The notes under the pieces were generated by a model, which saw nothing but the letters and a program-made list of their open reading frames with translations, ran no database searches and was not told the DNA's origin. Shown in pieces: positions 1-14,360 of a stretch of DNA of 64,000 nucleotides. How positions within the stretch are numbered: position 1 is the first letter of the stretch; each line of letters starts with the position of its first letter. Origin of the DNA: Globodera rostochiensis (lineage: Eukaryota; Nematoda; Chromadorea; Rhabditida; Heteroderidae). The DNA lies in contig JAEVLN010000002.1 in the NCBI GenBank assembly GCA_018350325.1, positions 5,811,456-5,875,455 of the forward strand, in the 5' to 3' direction. The position numbers were made by a program, and so were the translations under genes.

Positions 1-2679
1 AACATCTATTAGTGCAGAATTTTTTTAGATTTGATTTTACATCTATGTTAAGTTGACAATTATTTGAGATTTAGTTAACAATAATTGTGAACCTAACCTT
101 TTGATGATTTTAATTTTAGTTAATTTATTTTTTTATTCGAATTTATTAGAGAAAGAAAAATTGATTTTTTCAACTTGTTGTACTTTTTAATATTTACAGA
201 CTGCATGCAATTTTTTGAAATCTTTTATTTTTTATTTCACAAATGTAGTTGCATATTTGAGGGGTTTGTAAAGTGCGAAGCATCTACATTATGATGAGCG
301 TTTCCTTTATTGATCTCTGCATCCAGCATGACGATTTGAACACTTTTGTTAAAAATAACATTAATATATTTAGTTTAATATTAATTGGTTCCTCATAATA
401 TAATTTTAACATTAATAAGGTAACAGATTTTTGTTATCACAGTTCGTCTTTATACGATTTCCTGTCAGTGTGTTATTAAAAATATTAGCATATAATGTGA
501 GAAATTATTTTTTCATTTTCACTCAAATTCCGTTGAATAGTGAGAGTTATTCTAATATTTAAAACATTTTATTATCTATAACCACACTTTTACCCATAAT
601 ACATCCCTAACTTTTTGGTTTTAAATGCATCTCTGACCAAAACTTTTTACAAAACGAAAGTTTTCTATAGAATGGCAAAATAGGCAACAACGTCCCAAAA
701 GGTCCAAAATAATTCACCAAACCCTACCTCAACACAAATATAAAAATGCAAAAATTGATTTGTTTGAATGAAACGGAAAGAATGACTGAAACAGGTACTG
801 CAATTTCTTTCAGTTTTAACATTTACTTGTATTGTTTAAATAATTTGTTGCAAAGATTTTGTAGTTGAATTTGTTTTTAAAAATCGTTATTGAGGAAAGT
901 CTTAAAAATAAGAAGAATCTTGTCAAAAGCAATTATTGTTTTAAATATGATTTGAGTTTTAGCAACAAAAACATTAAGTATTTTAATTTGCGATTGAGAA
1001 GCTAAACGTTGCATTTCATTTTATTTTATAATTGAATGAATGATATATTATTTGTTTATTGTTTATTAATAGCTTTTTTTACTTAAAAATCACTGTAAAT
1101 ACGTGTTAGATGGTTGAAAACCATATGTAAATTAAACTCTGTAAAAACTTTATATTTTTGGCGTTGTTATTCCAGTTGCATCTCGGTTTAAATCTAACAA
1201 TTCAACTTTGGGTGCTCATCCGATTTGATATTTGTAAATTTTTAAGTTGATATTTGATTTCATTTCCCGTTTCACACTGAATGATTATTTAAAATTTAGG
1301 TTTTATTTTTGGGTTTTTAATAAACTTTTTTTTAAGTGTAGCCTATATTATGTTTTTATGTAAAAACAAAATTTAACTTTAATATTTTACATAAAACACC
1401 TTAAAGGTCAAATTGGTTATAAGGATTTGTATTCAGATGTTGGTCAAGAAGCAATGGTCAAAAAAATATTAGAGATGTAATTATAAAAAAATGAATGCTT
1501 ATCCTAATTATAAAAATTCATAACACACAACCGAGAAATTGAAAAAGTAAAAAAATGAACATCACTGCTCAGCTCAAACCGAAATTTTTTTAATATTTAA
1601 AAAAATTAGTTCTGAATAAAGAGCTTTTTATTTTATCATTTACAATAAACGCCACACGTTACATAAACGAAATGGCATGCCAAAACACGACACGACTCCC
1701 GATACAACTCTGGACAAGACAATGACCGGGATTGTAAGAGACAATTATATTTTTAAAATTTTATAACGCTATAAATATAATATCGATAATTTATTTTTTT
1801 ACAAGTTCTAGTGCAAATAGATTTGATTATATCGTATATTCAACGTTTATTTAATTTGTGAGATTATTAATGCTCCTAAAATGCGCTCTTTGATATAAGC
1901 CCACTGGCTTTTAAACAACCCTGAAAATTTTATCCTATGACAAGGGTAATCTTCGATCTCTTTAAAAAAATTAAAACATTTTAAAATAACCTACGCTAAA
2001 AAATATTATTAAAAAAAGAATGTGAATAACAACAATGTTTTAAAGTTAGTTTCAATTTAAAAACAGTTGTTTAAGTAAAAAGAAAGAAACGCTAAATTTT
2101 AACTATATTCAATAATAAATTAATTTTCCAACTAAACTTTTTTTAATTAGCAGAGTTAATTAATTTTATCAGGGATGGCATTATACGTAAAGTTTACTGA
2201 ATTATTGGCAATAAATGTTGAAAAATAACCTAAAAATATAAATTATTTAAAAATAACCATAGATTTAGTCTAACAGTGAGTGAGTGAGTGCCATGGCCCG
2301 GGGGTATGCCATGCACCGGCGGCAATTTTTCGTCCTTTGCAAAATATTGAAAAAAAAATATTATCAATTATTTTTGATATAATTTTCTAAGTAATGAACA
2401 AATGAAAGCATTGCGTGGACGGGAACCTCAAATTCACTTTACAATAGCCAACAAATCCACAACAGCGCTGAAAAAATGGTCCCCATTATTAGAATTTGAT
2501 TAAAATTTTGGTTTGTCATTAAAATTTATTGCTGAAAAACTTAAAAATATTTGAAATGAATAAATACAACGATTTAATACTATATACATAAGAGGACGAT
2601 GACGGCTTAAATATTAGAAAATGCATCTTACAACACCACACAACGCGTTCGAAGCTAACGAAGCAGTATTTTTTGAATA

Positions 2680-2890
2680 ATTTTAATTAATAATGTTACA
2701 TAAAACGAGAGGCTAACATAGTATTTAAAAAAATCGCCATAATTTAATAACATAATAACTTAGCATCATTGTTCAAAGTAATTATTAAGCATTTATTATA
2801 ATTAACAAACATTAATAAGAATTTGTTTGTTTTTTTTGGAAAATCTGTTTTTTATTTAGATGAAAATAAATAAATAATGAGACTAAATAA
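2680..2890 (+). repeat. Dispersed duplicate of 41281-41500
   Basis: About 210 bases align by eye with 41281-41500 in the same orientation. Shared words include attattaagcattcattata-like text (catttattata in this copy), ggaaaatctgttt and aataatgagactaaataa. The copies differ by many substitutions and small indels, so this is an old duplication or a dispersed repeat family. No reading frame is preserved between them. Confidence 0.7.
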
Positions 2891-4420
2891 CTAGAGGGAA
2901 TAATCAGAGATTTTGAGGGAGACATCAACCCAAATGGAACACAAAGGTATTTTATATTAGTATGGGTCATTAAATATTTATTGGGGCAAGCAAAACTCGA
3001 AAAAATAATGTTGATAATCAAATAACTGACAATAAAGAAAGGTCTCGAGGAAGCCGACCGGAATCAAAACAAAAAAAATCAACCCCGAAGATTGAAAAAT
3101 TATTGAGAGTGTTTTAGTTGATATAATCAGGATAATAATATTACCACCTAAAATTGTTTGTCTAACTCTTTCACCAGCTAAGAAATTAATTATTTAATTT
3201 TGATAAAATAAAATTACATCATATTAATACTATTTTTATAAAAAACAGATTACGAATATTTGAGTTTTTAATGACTCGTTATAAAGCCAAATATTAATTA
3301 TATTAAAATTGCTCCTCGGCAACTTTGCCTCCAAGTTTCATCATAATGTTTGCACTCATTGGAATGTTTTGTTGAGGTGTTGAGTTTCCAACAACGATAT
3401 TTTTTTGAGTCTTTTATTTTTTTGTTGTTTTTTGATTTTTTTAGCATTAATATTTTATATATTGATTTTATTTTTGCAAATAAAATTCATATTTTGAAGA
3501 TCCAATTGATAGCGTTATTTATGTATTCAGAATGTTTTTTAAAAAAATAACTCAAACGGACCTCAGCCAAACGTTGGCACGGGCTTCTCACAATTTGCAA
3601 ATTCTTTAATGAAAACTTAAAATTAATTTTTATTTAATTGTTTTAAGTCTAAGCGTCTCAGTTATCGATTTTTTGGTTGACAAAGTTAATTTTTTATTAA
3701 TGCATGTTACAATTTTTTTATTATTGATATTTTTAAACGTTTACAAAGACCAATTGATTATTATAATAAGAAATTAATTTTTATATGATTGACATCTGGC
3801 GGCGGGACAAAATTTTAGCTCTAGCGCTTACTTCAATTAATGCGTAAAATGTTATTTAAAAAATGTTATTTTTCTAATTTATTCATATTTTTACAAAATA
3901 TTTTATACTAAAGATATCCAAACTTTTTGATTTTAATTAAAATTTTTCGCTTTATTCATATATTAAGGGTTTTTCATTTTGTTAGATAGCTGAAATATTT
4001 TGGACTGAAATAATTTATTTCGAGGCTAAAACGTTAACTTTTTTTATGATATAAGTAAATTTAAAGTATTGATTTTAAAAATGACATTTATTTCATATTA
4101 TATTTAATTATTCAACCCAAATGTATTCTGTGATTTTTCTAATAAATAGGGACGCAATTGGCTCGCCGACTGCAACCGTGCCAACGATTTGCTGGCGATG
4201 ATTGCGAAGGGGGATCGCTGAAATGTAGAAAAATAAAAATTAAAGAATAATAAATAATGATTTAAACACATTTAAGTCATATTTTGCATTTTTTTGCAAA
4301 TTTCGCAAATTTCGAGCAATAACGATGAGTTGACCTAAGTATTAAGCAAATTAGAGCACTAAAAATGCCTTTTTCAGTGCATATTGGAATTTTTGGCAAA
4401 TTTGGTGCATATTTTGGAAA

Positions 4421-5068
4421 TGGTCAAAGTTATCTATCGCCTTTCATAATGACAATAATTGCGAGATCGACAAGAAGAAGATTATTTAATTTGATTAATT
4501 TAATATGTTTAAAAAATATATAAATCTGGATTAAGTACAAGAAAATAGAAGCGGATGGAAACGGGCGAAGTGCGAGACTATTAATGCATCTGGTCCGAAT
4601 TAAAACTTCTTAATAATTAATATATCTCTGAACAAGACATGGAAAAACTAATACTGAGCTACATAAATAAATATTAAATTAAATTCAATACAAATGTAAA
4701 AGACAATGATTGCGAATTAGAGTGCTGTAACCCAAACCAGAATGCAGGACTGGATTAAAAAAATCAACAAAATAAATTAATAAAAAAAAAAATTTAGCGA
4801 TTTTATGCTGTCTTAAAACTTTTGTTAAAATCCAATTTAAAAAAAAATAAAAATTAATCAAACAATTTAATAAAAAAATGTTGTATCAATTCGAATTACA
4901 CAAAATATTAAAATGGATAAGCCGTTTTGTTGATTATATAAAATGGTCAAAGTCATCCATTGCATAATGACAACAATTGCGTGATCGACAAGAAGAAGAT
5001 TATTTCATAATTTGATTAACTTTGTATGTTTAAAAAAACCATAAATCTGGGTTAAGTACAAGAAAAGT
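4421..5068 (-). repeat. Duplicated ~125-bp segment, two copies 523 bp apart
   Basis: Bases 4421-4546 and 4944-5068 are direct copies sharing the core gatcgacaagaagaagatta and a tail ending tta-agtacaagaaaa. On the minus strand the core reads in one frame as NNLLLVDxAIxVIM in both copies. The substitutions change amino acids and one copy has a TGA just before the shared block, so coding is not supported. I call it a local duplication. Confidence 0.7.
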
Positions 5069-6771
5069 TTAATATTTCTTGAATTGGCGAATATAATAAA
5101 TTTTATTTAATAGCAAAAATTAATATACTGATCAAATATTTAATAAAATCGGATCAGCCAAAAGTTTATTTATATACAAATTACAGATATTTGACATAAA
5201 AAGGAATTATAAATACCTATTAGACTACTTTTACTATGCCACCATTAAATACTTGCAAATATCAATTCACTACCAAAAATCATTAAAGTATAAATTTGAT
5301 TAATTTATGAATTTTCGTTTTTATGAACACCTGGGAGATCTAAATTGGATCTCCTTTTTTCAAAAAACAAATTTTTTATGTTGTGATTAAAACATTGTAG
5401 TTATTAAATGACAAATGTTTTAAACTAAAAGTAAAAAATATCAAAAAATGTTTTATGTTTAATAAAGAAAACAAAGATAAGTTTGTGATTCTTATTTGAA
5501 AAGAATTTTGACAAAAAGTCAAAAATTTAAACTCTATTAAAAATGCTTCCACTTTTTAGCACGTCCCGTCTCGAATTCTAGCGACCCTTACCCCCAAGTA
5601 AAGCGGAAAGACGATTAAAGCAGTACAAAAACAATACTAAATAACTAAAATGTTGATCCTAATCAAGTTAGTCAAAAGTGGTGGGTTAAAAAAAAATACA
5701 ACAATTGCAAAAAACAAAATGCTAGTTTTCTGATATATGTAAAGTTTAATATATTATAAAAAATAAAAATAGTGGTTCAAATTCTTTAAACATTTTAAGT
5801 GAAACCCGCTCGGCGAAGCTTGACGCTTTTCGCGTCACTTAACGAGAGAAAAAAAACATTCTCCACTATAAATTATAAAATTTCATCAAAAATTAATAAT
5901 TTATTTTTCTTAAATAAGTCTTTATAAATAATTTTTAGCAGAAATAAATAAATCTGGAGGCAAAAATGCACAAAATGTCGCATCATTTGCAAACGCATGT
6001 CACAACATACCAAATAATTCACAATATTAAAATGAGTTGAATAAAATTAAAAACGTAACTAACTATTTTTTATAGCTTTAATATGGCTTCAAACGCCATG
6101 TAATAAATCCGCCCCCGCCGCGGGTGGACCCCGACATCATCGTAATTGATTGGTGTTATTCAATCAAAGGGTGGATCCGCGTTCATCGATCACACCATCA
6201 ATACTGCGTTATACGGCTTTTTTGTACATTAGTGCATGAAGCCGCTCACTATTTGCTGGTTAAAATCTGTGGTGTTGTTACAAAACCTCATATTTATCAA
6301 TGAGATCTATTAACAAAAAATGTAATAATAAAAAAATATATAAAGTTAATCATCTTGATAATGTGCCGAATTAAAATAAATCAGTAAAAATAAAAATGAT
6401 TAAATTAAAAGAATAAAAAGGATTTTGCACTCGGGGGGATAGAACTTGCGATAAATAAGCTAATACAGAGAACATATCACCTAGCCATCGATGGAAACTG
6501 CCTAAACAAATTTATCAAATATATTAAGCGTACCAATTAATACAAAAGATAAATACAAATTATAACGATCTAATAACAGCAAAACATTCTACATATTATT
6601 TTCTATTTTGATTATATTTAAATAATTTGAAATAAAAAGAAAATAAATTTAAAAACAACTATATAAGAATTGTGTCATACGTCAGTAAGTTCAGCTTTAA
6701 ATTAGATATATTTGTAACTAAATAATGAGAGCAAAAATATAACAAAAATAATCTCAAATTTGAAGTTTATT

Positions 6772-6925
6772 CAGGCGTGCGCACGGCATCCGCGGATATA
6801 TTCGGATACGGACGGATAACGGATATGGAATTTCGGAACATCACGAATACGGTCAGATAACGGATATGAAAAATGCACTTATCCGGTGTATCTGCTGTAT
6901 ATCCGCGGATATGGGATTTGGAACA
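6772..6925 (+). mobile_element. Fragment of hAT-like element (CAGGCGTGC family)
   Basis: It begins with CAGGCGTGCGCACGG, matching the terminal inverted repeat of the complete element at 26938-27924. It continues with the same subterminal ggatatccg / cggataacgg repeats. No matching right end or target-site duplication is visible, so this is a one-ended remnant without coding capacity. Confidence 0.75.
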
Positions 6926-9900
6926 ATTCATTAGTAATTTTGACTCATTTAAATAAAGTTGCATAACAACAAAGCTATCTGAATAGCATAAGGCTGGGAA
7001 AAAGATACAAAAATTAGCCGTCATCAAATTTCGGCAGCAGAATCCTTCAACAATGTTCTCATTTTGGTTTCATTTGTAAGAACGTATACATACTAACCTG
7101 GCGCTTATATCAACTAACTCCAAAGTCTTCGACAATTCTGTTCTTAATAAAAAGCCAAACAAAAGCAAAATAAGGATATAAACATCAAAATTGATAAAAT
7201 AAAAGCTGCGAGTTCTTACCTATCTCATCATTTTATGCTTCAAAATGTAAATCTTGATTTTCTTTTATACCAATTTAGAGCCCGGATCTATGGAATGATT
7301 TGTTCAATAACACAAATATATAAATAAAGGGAACCCAGTCCCCAGAATTTATTAAATAAAAGGAATGTTTTGTACGATCCATTTCGAATTTAGAAGTTGA
7401 AATATCAACTTCACTTTAATTTTTTTGTTGATTATTCTTATTTATATATTCAATGATGATTCATGCAAATTAATTTCAATTTATACGATATTTCAGAACC
7501 ACATTGTTGACCAACATTTTTAAATTATTTTTCTATTAATGTTTTTGAAGCAATTCTGCAGATATCTTTTGTGTTTAAATTTTAACATGCATTTTAAAGA
7601 ATTCATTTAATGTAATTCTTTCATTTTTAATTATATGGCGTTGGTAAAGCAAATGAAGTGATCGTTGCAACATAACGCTAATAAATAATATTTTTCAAAT
7701 CAATTGATTTTTTATTTGTTTTTTTAATGTTTATATAGCACTTAAGTATCTAGTTCAATAAGAGTGTTAACAAAAGAATGCTGGTATTGGTGGTTTAGAA
7801 TTAAGTATATTATTTTTTATTAAAAATTTTTTTAATTTTCAATTTTAGTACAAAAATTTATTATTTCTGAATTTTTTAAAATATTTGTCAACAAAGTAAA
7901 GCTGAAGTTTGAGAATTTTTAAATTTTTTAATTTTATCTTAAAGTTAAAAAAAAATCTAATTTAAATGGCGAGTTTGAATTTTAAAAAATATATTTGTTT
8001 TTATTATATATTTTTAGGATTATTAATTTTTAAACCTTAAATTGCATTGATAATGTATTTTGGATCCTTGCCGATACCGAGGAACCAAGTCCCGCATTCT
8101 TTATCGTTTTCCCTGATGACAACGTGCTTGGGAGTATTTCTTGCATATCGAGTATTATTTATTGTCTTGTTTTTAAACCTTGGTCCTCGGAATATTATTT
8201 TATTAATGTGGATTTTAACATTTAAAAGTTCAAATCTTAGATTAAGACGACTCATTTTTCTTTTCCTTTTTTTGAATAATATTACTTTGATGCTTTTTAT
8301 TTTGGGAATAATGGTTATTTTCATAGAGAAAAAATGTTTAGAATCATTAGTATTTTTTTAATATAACGAAACGGATTTTTTGTGATATTCAAAATTGCAG
8401 TTTTTGAATTTCAAACAATTTGTTTGTTTATGCAGCACTAAACTTTTAAAGATGGCAATTAATTTTGTTTATTCAAATTCAGAGCTTAATATTGTGATAA
8501 TACACCATCACGCACTTTATGTAAATTGTGAATTTTAAATATTAGTTTTAATTTTTTCCGGCTCTGTGCATTATTACATTTGAACGTATCCAGAGAGAAG
8601 CAAGCGAAAGTAAAAATGGGTTTTTGTTAAATATTTTAGTTTTTTGCAAAATTTTATTCTTAATAAATCTTATTATAAAATATCACAGCACTAAATTGAG
8701 CTGGCTTGATTACTCAAGGTTGGTTCTGCCATCCAGACTGAAAATGGTCTGTGCCATCACTCTTTAAAATGTAATTTAAATTTTATCCATTGCGTTGGAA
8801 AATATTCTGCAATGAAATTACTGAAATATATAAAATAAAATTGTCTATTTCTCGCATTGTCTGCGTATGCCGCACTGTTTGGTGCCTGCTTCCATCTAAA
8901 GCAAAGATGCGACACCCTAAATGAAGTTATTTAATATGTATTTTTTTATGCCAATTTTGCTTTCGATTTTAATAAAGAAAAATTTAGTTATTAATATCGG
9001 TTTATTTTGGCAATAGATGATTTGGGTTTTACTGTGTTTGTAAAAGTGTAGACAGTACTCAACAGAGTAAAACAAATAATCTCAGCTTGCAATTAGTTGC
9101 TTAATTTGTTAAAAAAATTCTTGAATATATTTTTGAAAAGGGCATTCATTTTATCGTTTGTTAACTGTTGGTTTTGTGTCGGTAGCCCATTCGTTTTTGA
9201 GACGCAAATAAAGAGAGAAATTTAAAAAATTTTAATTGTTTAAAATTTTATATTTTTAAACATTTTTATTGCAAAAAATTAACGTTTCTTTTTAAAGAAC
9301 CTGATTGGTTTGGTTCTATAACCGAACTGTTGAATATTTTATTGGTTTGTGCTTAAATTTTCATGTCTCCTTTGTCGATTTTCCGTATTGATGAGTTAGA
9401 GTTTAATTTGTTATACAATAAATGTTTTTATTCGTTGACATATTTGGTATGATCTTTATTCTATTTAATGAAAGAGTTAGAATTTTGATTTAGTTATCTT
9501 TGAAAGAAAAGCTCGCAGTAAATGTTTATAGACAAAAATAAAGAAACCAATATTATTGTTTTAGCGAATTAGAATATATTTACTTCTTTTTACTTCTTTT
9601 ATAAATTTTTATAACCAATTTATATTTTGATTAAATTACAATTTTAAATTCTATTTTTTATTTATTACTTTTTGGTTTCTTTATATTGTTATTAACTATT
9701 TTCGGGACGAGGCTCTCACATAGTCGTCTCGAAAGTTCAAAAAACTCTCGACGGAATGCAATCAGAGCCGACTGTTTTGTCGGCATAGCACATCTGAATG
9801 ATGGCCATGACGTTGGAATTTTAAAAATTGTGTTTTTATTAACGATTTGCCTTTCCTTTACTTTAAAATTGTATTTTAAATCAAGCGTCCCAGTCTTACA

Positions 9901-10741
9901 TTAAGCACTTTTAAAGTCGAATTTACATAAATTTAAAAATTATTATATAAAATTTGAATTAATAGGTTTTTATCGTTTAAATACCACGGTTTTTTTTGTT
10001 ATTGCGGTGGGCAGAAAATCGATTTCGGTTCACATCGCATTTTCTCCGCAACTCATGCAACAAGAAACTCTTGTTTTTATTAATATCGTACCATTAGTTT
10101 AATATTTTTATATAAAAAATGTAGTTTTATTTTTTTAAATCTGCAGAATTCTTTTTACGCTTGAAATAAATGAGCTTACAGTGACCTTATTCTCTGTTTA
10201 AGCATTTGTTTTTTAATTTTGTTGTATCTTTTGAAAAATATGAATTAATTAACATTTATTTGAATATTTTAAATAACTATTTTAACTATTTTTTATTTAT
10301 ATAGTTAGAAATTTAACTAAATAGCTTTATAGTTAAACATTTGGCATTTTCAATATGAAGTTTTGAAGTTTTTTTTGATTATGTTTACTTGATAATTTAC
10401 TAATTTATTTATAAGCCGAATTCGAACAATAGGTCGGAAAATTTTTTTTGTTAAAGTCGTTAAAAAGTTATTGCTAGGGGTTTTGGAGTTCTAGTTTTAC
10501 TATTTTGATCCGGATCCCGGGCCCGGGTTCGAAAATTTTCGAAAAAATGTTTTTTTCAAAATCTATTTCTGTAACAAAATCATTCCAAATGCAATTCATT
10601 TGCTTTGCCGATCAAATTTTTTTGTTTTTTCGACCAATTGTTTGAATTTGGGTCCGGGGTTCAACATACGCAAAACTGAACTCGATTTAGTATCCTACGC
10701 CCGTGTTTGTACGATTTTTTATGTTTTTTGTCATTATTAAA
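6926..10741. other. AT-rich, T-skewed stretch, no resolved gene
   Basis: No gene was resolved. The + strand is strikingly T-rich from about 7.4 kb onward. An island at 9700-9820 has an open + frame (reading FGTRLSHSRLESS...) but no convincing splice sites on both sides. A GC palindrome (CCCGGGCCCGGG) lies at 10515-10527, beside TTCGAAAATTTTCGAA. Confidence 0.5.
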
Positions 10742-10866
10742 GGGAACGAATCATTACATAAGGAACGAATCGTTACAAAGGGAACGAATCGTTAAAAAAG
10801 AAACGAATCGTTACAAAGGGAACGAATCGTTAAAAAAGGAACGAATCGTAGGTGGGGAACAAATCG
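10742..10866 (+). repeat. Minisatellite, ~19-bp unit, about seven copies
   Basis: Seven direct copies of a roughly 19-base unit (consensus GGAACGAATCGTTACAAAG) lie in tandem, starting at about 10743, 10762, 10781, 10800, 10819, 10838 and 10856. Each carries AACGAATCGTT, and the copies alternate between TACAAAG and TAAAAAAG spacers. An open + frame runs through the array into 11096, but it owes its length to the repeat and is not called as a gene. Confidence 0.85.
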
Positions 10867-12631
10867 ATATTTACCCGCTGGCACAGCCAGTAACCAACTC
10901 GAGAGCTCTACAGTACCTGTTGGAATTTGACTGTTTAAATTTCAGTGTTCAAATTTTAGTGAGTGGATCACCATGGATCGTAATAATGGGAATCTATGAT
11001 GTTAAATTAGATATTGCTAATCAGAATTGCAATCAAACTAGTGTATATGCTTGTTTTACTTACCAAAAACAAGTTTGCCGACGAGTAAATAAATGACCGA
11101 AAAAGTTGCCAATGCATAAAACAACAATTTCTTCTCATTTCAACGCTATTGTTGTTCCCGTTTATGCCCATTTTTCACATGTAATTTGTGTGCAGGAAAG
11201 TGCCAATGTTTAGCAAAACGCATATAACCGTAAAAATGACAGAGAAGACGGCACTAATGTAAATGACGGTGACTTAATGAATATTTTAATGGGCCAATAG
11301 GTTTAGTGCAGTTTAATAATTAATTCTGACTTCAGAAGATATAGTTGAAAAATTTGATAATTACCTATTGTTTTTCAGAAAGAATTAAATTGTCCCGTTG
11401 ACTTATTATTATTATTGGTTTTATGCCAAAAAACTACATTCCCTGTAGTTATTTAATAGTGGATTTTTTTGGACATAATATTATTCTTAGATAGCTCAAA
11501 TACTATTATAATGATTGCAAAACCCTAACAATAGCGTCCTATCAATTACAATATTTTTTCTAAATTAAATTTATGTAGCAGATGAATAATGGGTAGAGTT
11601 TAGCCTGCTACAATTAAGATAACAACAAATAGTTTATCAAATTTCCAGTATAAGATAAAAGTAATAACAAATTGGTAGTTTTTTATAATATTTGATCATG
11701 GAAAAGCTTTCAAGCCAAATATTCATTTATTACTTGTATGGTTAATGAATCAAAATAACAAATTTTTAATGTTGATAATATGTACTTGCACATTAATTGC
11801 TGCCCGGCGGGCTTTGACTTGTGTGCTGCGCTACAAATGAACATGCGCGGCGTTTTTGGAATTTCGACATTTTGAAATTCATTTGGCACTGAATTATTAC
11901 CGTATTTTCTCTGAACCAACGATTTTGATTTATCAAATACGAATTTAACTTATACAAGATATTTTATATTTTAGGATATATGAAAATAAAATTCTTCATG
12001 AATAAGAGTTTAATTTTGTATTTTATATAATTTTGTAATTTTAAGCGTGAGATGCAATGGTTGTTATGCGTCCAGGCCAAGCTGCCTCTCTTTGATGCTC
12101 TCGAAATTTGGTGCCTAATGTTTCTCAAATATTTTTTATTTTGAATGCGCTTTGAACAGGCATGTTTACCCAAAGGATTTCTAGATCCTTCGATTGTGAC
12201 ATTTCAGGTTTGTTTTATTTTTATAAGTTATTTTGAAATTCTATCATTTAACCCATTACTTTATGTATTATCATTATTTTTTAGTTTCATTGAGCTCTGG
12301 CCATATCAAAATGCAGCGTTCAAAATTTTGTTGTGAGTCTCGTATTTCTCCGATGAGAAGACACAATTTTGATTTATTTCATAAAAATATAAAAAATATT
12401 TATGAAATATAAGTGATTTTTAATTCAAACCAAGTACGAGTGGTTAATCTATTTATTTTATTTTTGTGGAGAAAAAAATATTTCTAAATGTTACAAATAA
12501 TAATTTTGCTGTTTTATTCAGATGTGAATATTGGAATTCTTATTAAATTGACGTATTTAATGAAACAACTTTAAAAATAAGTTGTTAATAATTTGAATGT
12601 AAAGTTCCAAGAATTTAAAAATTTTTTCCAG
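10867..12631. other. AT-rich stretch with one short open frame
   Basis: A + frame opens at an ATG at 12145 directly after an in-frame TGA and runs 63 codons. Its first 21 codons have balanced codon use and end in CAG followed by GTTTGT, a possible donor. The remainder is a hydrophobic T-rich read-through that could be either intron or a membrane segment. The rest holds only small mixed-composition islands (11120-11280) in which I see no gene. Confidence 0.35.
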
Positions 12632-12855
12632 AAATGAAATTTGTTGAAAATGGCAACGTGGTTTTATTTATTAGATAAATTTATTAAACTATGATCACTA
12701 TGTTGTTTTTGATTTTTGTTATTCAGATGAATTTTTCTTTTTAGTATTTGTTAAAATATATTATAAAAATTTATTTGTAAGGTTGCAATTTTTTTAATCG
12801 AGTTTTACAGCGTTCGGCTCAATTTGATGATGCAAGCAAGGGTTGCGTCAAAGAG
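12632..12855 (+). CDS. Two candidate internal exons, unidentified protein
   Basis: Two short GC-richer pieces are bounded by splice-like signals on the T-rich strand. The first, 12632-12660, follows TTTTTTCCAG and ends before GTTTTA, reading xMKFVENGNV. The second, 12811-12855, follows TTTTACAG and ends before GTAGGA; its 45 bases read RSAQFDDASKGCVKE. The intron between them (150 bases) joins them in phase 0. No homology is recognised and the start and end of any parent gene are unknown. Short exon-like islands recur through the window, so chance matches are a real possibility. Confidence 0.3.
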
Positions 12856-13211
12856 GTAGGATTTTTTTAAATATAATCATTAATTTTGTTTAAAATTTAC
12901 TTTAAAATAAATACAACACTACGCGCCCTCTGTCCATTCTTTTGACTTTTCAACTGTTCATTTAGCTAATGTCGGCATAGTGATTTTTTAAATTCTATTA
13001 CACTAGGACTTTTTTTAGTGATTTATTATATGATCAAGGTTGTGATTCTTCTGGAATGAATTTATTATGTTCTGATGTCAAATTAGAATTTTTTATGTTT
13101 ATCAATTTTAAAAATATGATAAAAGGGGTTCTTGAATAAAATTCAAAAACGAGCTTGTATTGTTTTCTCTTTGATCATTGCTTAAATTGTTTATTTATTT
13201 TTTGTTTTTCA

Positions 13212-14360
13212 TTCCAGTTCTTCGCCCCATTCAATAATTTTTATTGCGTGGCCATGTTTTTTAAATTATTATTATTTTTTCTTTACATTGTTCAGTACAT
13301 TCTCTTATTCAACATATTAATAACGATTGAATTTTTTATATTTATTTTGTCCGCTCCATTAATACAAGTTTATTTATAGTCTTAATGGATTCTGTTTGAA
13401 CTTTTATTGGTTTATCTTCTCATTTAAATTATTATTATAATGATAATCTTATTATTTTCGTCGTTATATTTTAATTCGGATTCTTCCATATAAATGATTA
13501 TTATATTGATGAATATTTTCTTTTTTTACTCGGTTATTTTTAATTTCGGAGTAATATTAGAATTGCCGACGGTTATATAAGTAAAAAATTAGTTCATGTT
13601 TATATAAAAGTTGCTTTATATTTAATTGGTTTTATAATTATTTCTACTATTCAGTTCTCAAATCAGAGTATTAAAATATATATTCCTTTAACTTTTCTTA
13701 GTGGATTATAAAATTTAAATTTTATTGCATTTATTTTAAATAAATTAAATTTAAGCTTTCCAATTTTTGCTCGCCCATAAAAGCACACCGTGAGGCCTGC
13801 GTTTTGAAGCAAGTCGGAAATTGCTCTATAGTCTCGACTCATGCTTTTTCGTTACATAGTCTGCGGCGTCCCGACCTACTAATGTAATTTTCTCTTTTGG
13901 CAAAGCGCAACAATTCCTTGCGCATGCCTTCCCGTAATTCTTAGGATTTTTATATTATTTTTTGAATTACTCAAAATTTTCTTTGGTATAACCTTTGCAT
14001 ATTTATTACATATATCAGGTAATTTGGATACTTTTTAAACAATTCGGATTTGTGTTCCTTCATTATCTTTGCGCCATTACACATTTTAAAAAAATAGATT
14101 TCTTAGTTATTTGTTTATTTTTGTTTGCAATATTTAATTTAATTTTTTATTTTACGACGTAATCGTAGTAAAGTTGACATCAAAGGTCTAAAGTTTGATT
14201 GGTACCCGTTGGCATTATCAACGCTTAATTTTTAAAAACATCCATTTATTTAGTTATTGTAACAATTTGATTATTTGATATTGTTTTACTAATAAGTGCC
14301 GGGATTTTGATATTATTTAATATTTGTATTCAAGTAAATTATGTATGTAAATACTTTTTT
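13212..14360 (+). repeat. Diverged duplicate of 22361-22830
   Basis: Segments of this stretch recur in the same order at 22361-22830: a CATTCCAGT ... CTTCGCCCCAT block, a cgttatattttaattcggat block, a catttatttag-tattgtaa block and a gtgccgggatttt block ending in aattatgtatgtaaat. Copy B is shorter, with internal deletions. The first block follows a good acceptor (attccag) in both copies and encodes FAPxxxFYC in one frame, but the differences all change amino acids and the junction phase differs. Confidence 0.7.

Larger units (their letters stand above)
1..6771. other. AT-rich stretch, no resolved gene
   Basis: No gene could be assembled here. The stretch is mostly A/T runs with a few GC-richer islands of 50-100 bases. 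The island at about 1666-1735 holds a short + ORF starting at 1677 and a donor-like GTAAGA. The island at 5805-5850 contains a hairpin (TGACGC, loop TTTTC, GCGTCA). GC-rich words also occur at 2275-2335, 4150-4225 and 6105-6260. Two duplicated segments inside it are listed separately. Long hydrophobic frames here are expected from T-rich composition and are not taken as genes. Confidence 0.6.

Noticed and set aside
13155..13379. Long hydrophobic open frames in T-rich DNA (for example 13155-13379, 8047-8361, 23960-24238)
   Set aside because: Phe/Leu/Ile-rich frames arise automatically from T-rich sequence. They lack splice support and balanced codon use, so I did not call membrane proteins.
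13780..13945. Ribosomal-protein-like reading on the minus strand (KNYGKACARNC...)
   Set aside because: The resemblance stops after a few residues, both strands are open and there are no splice signals.
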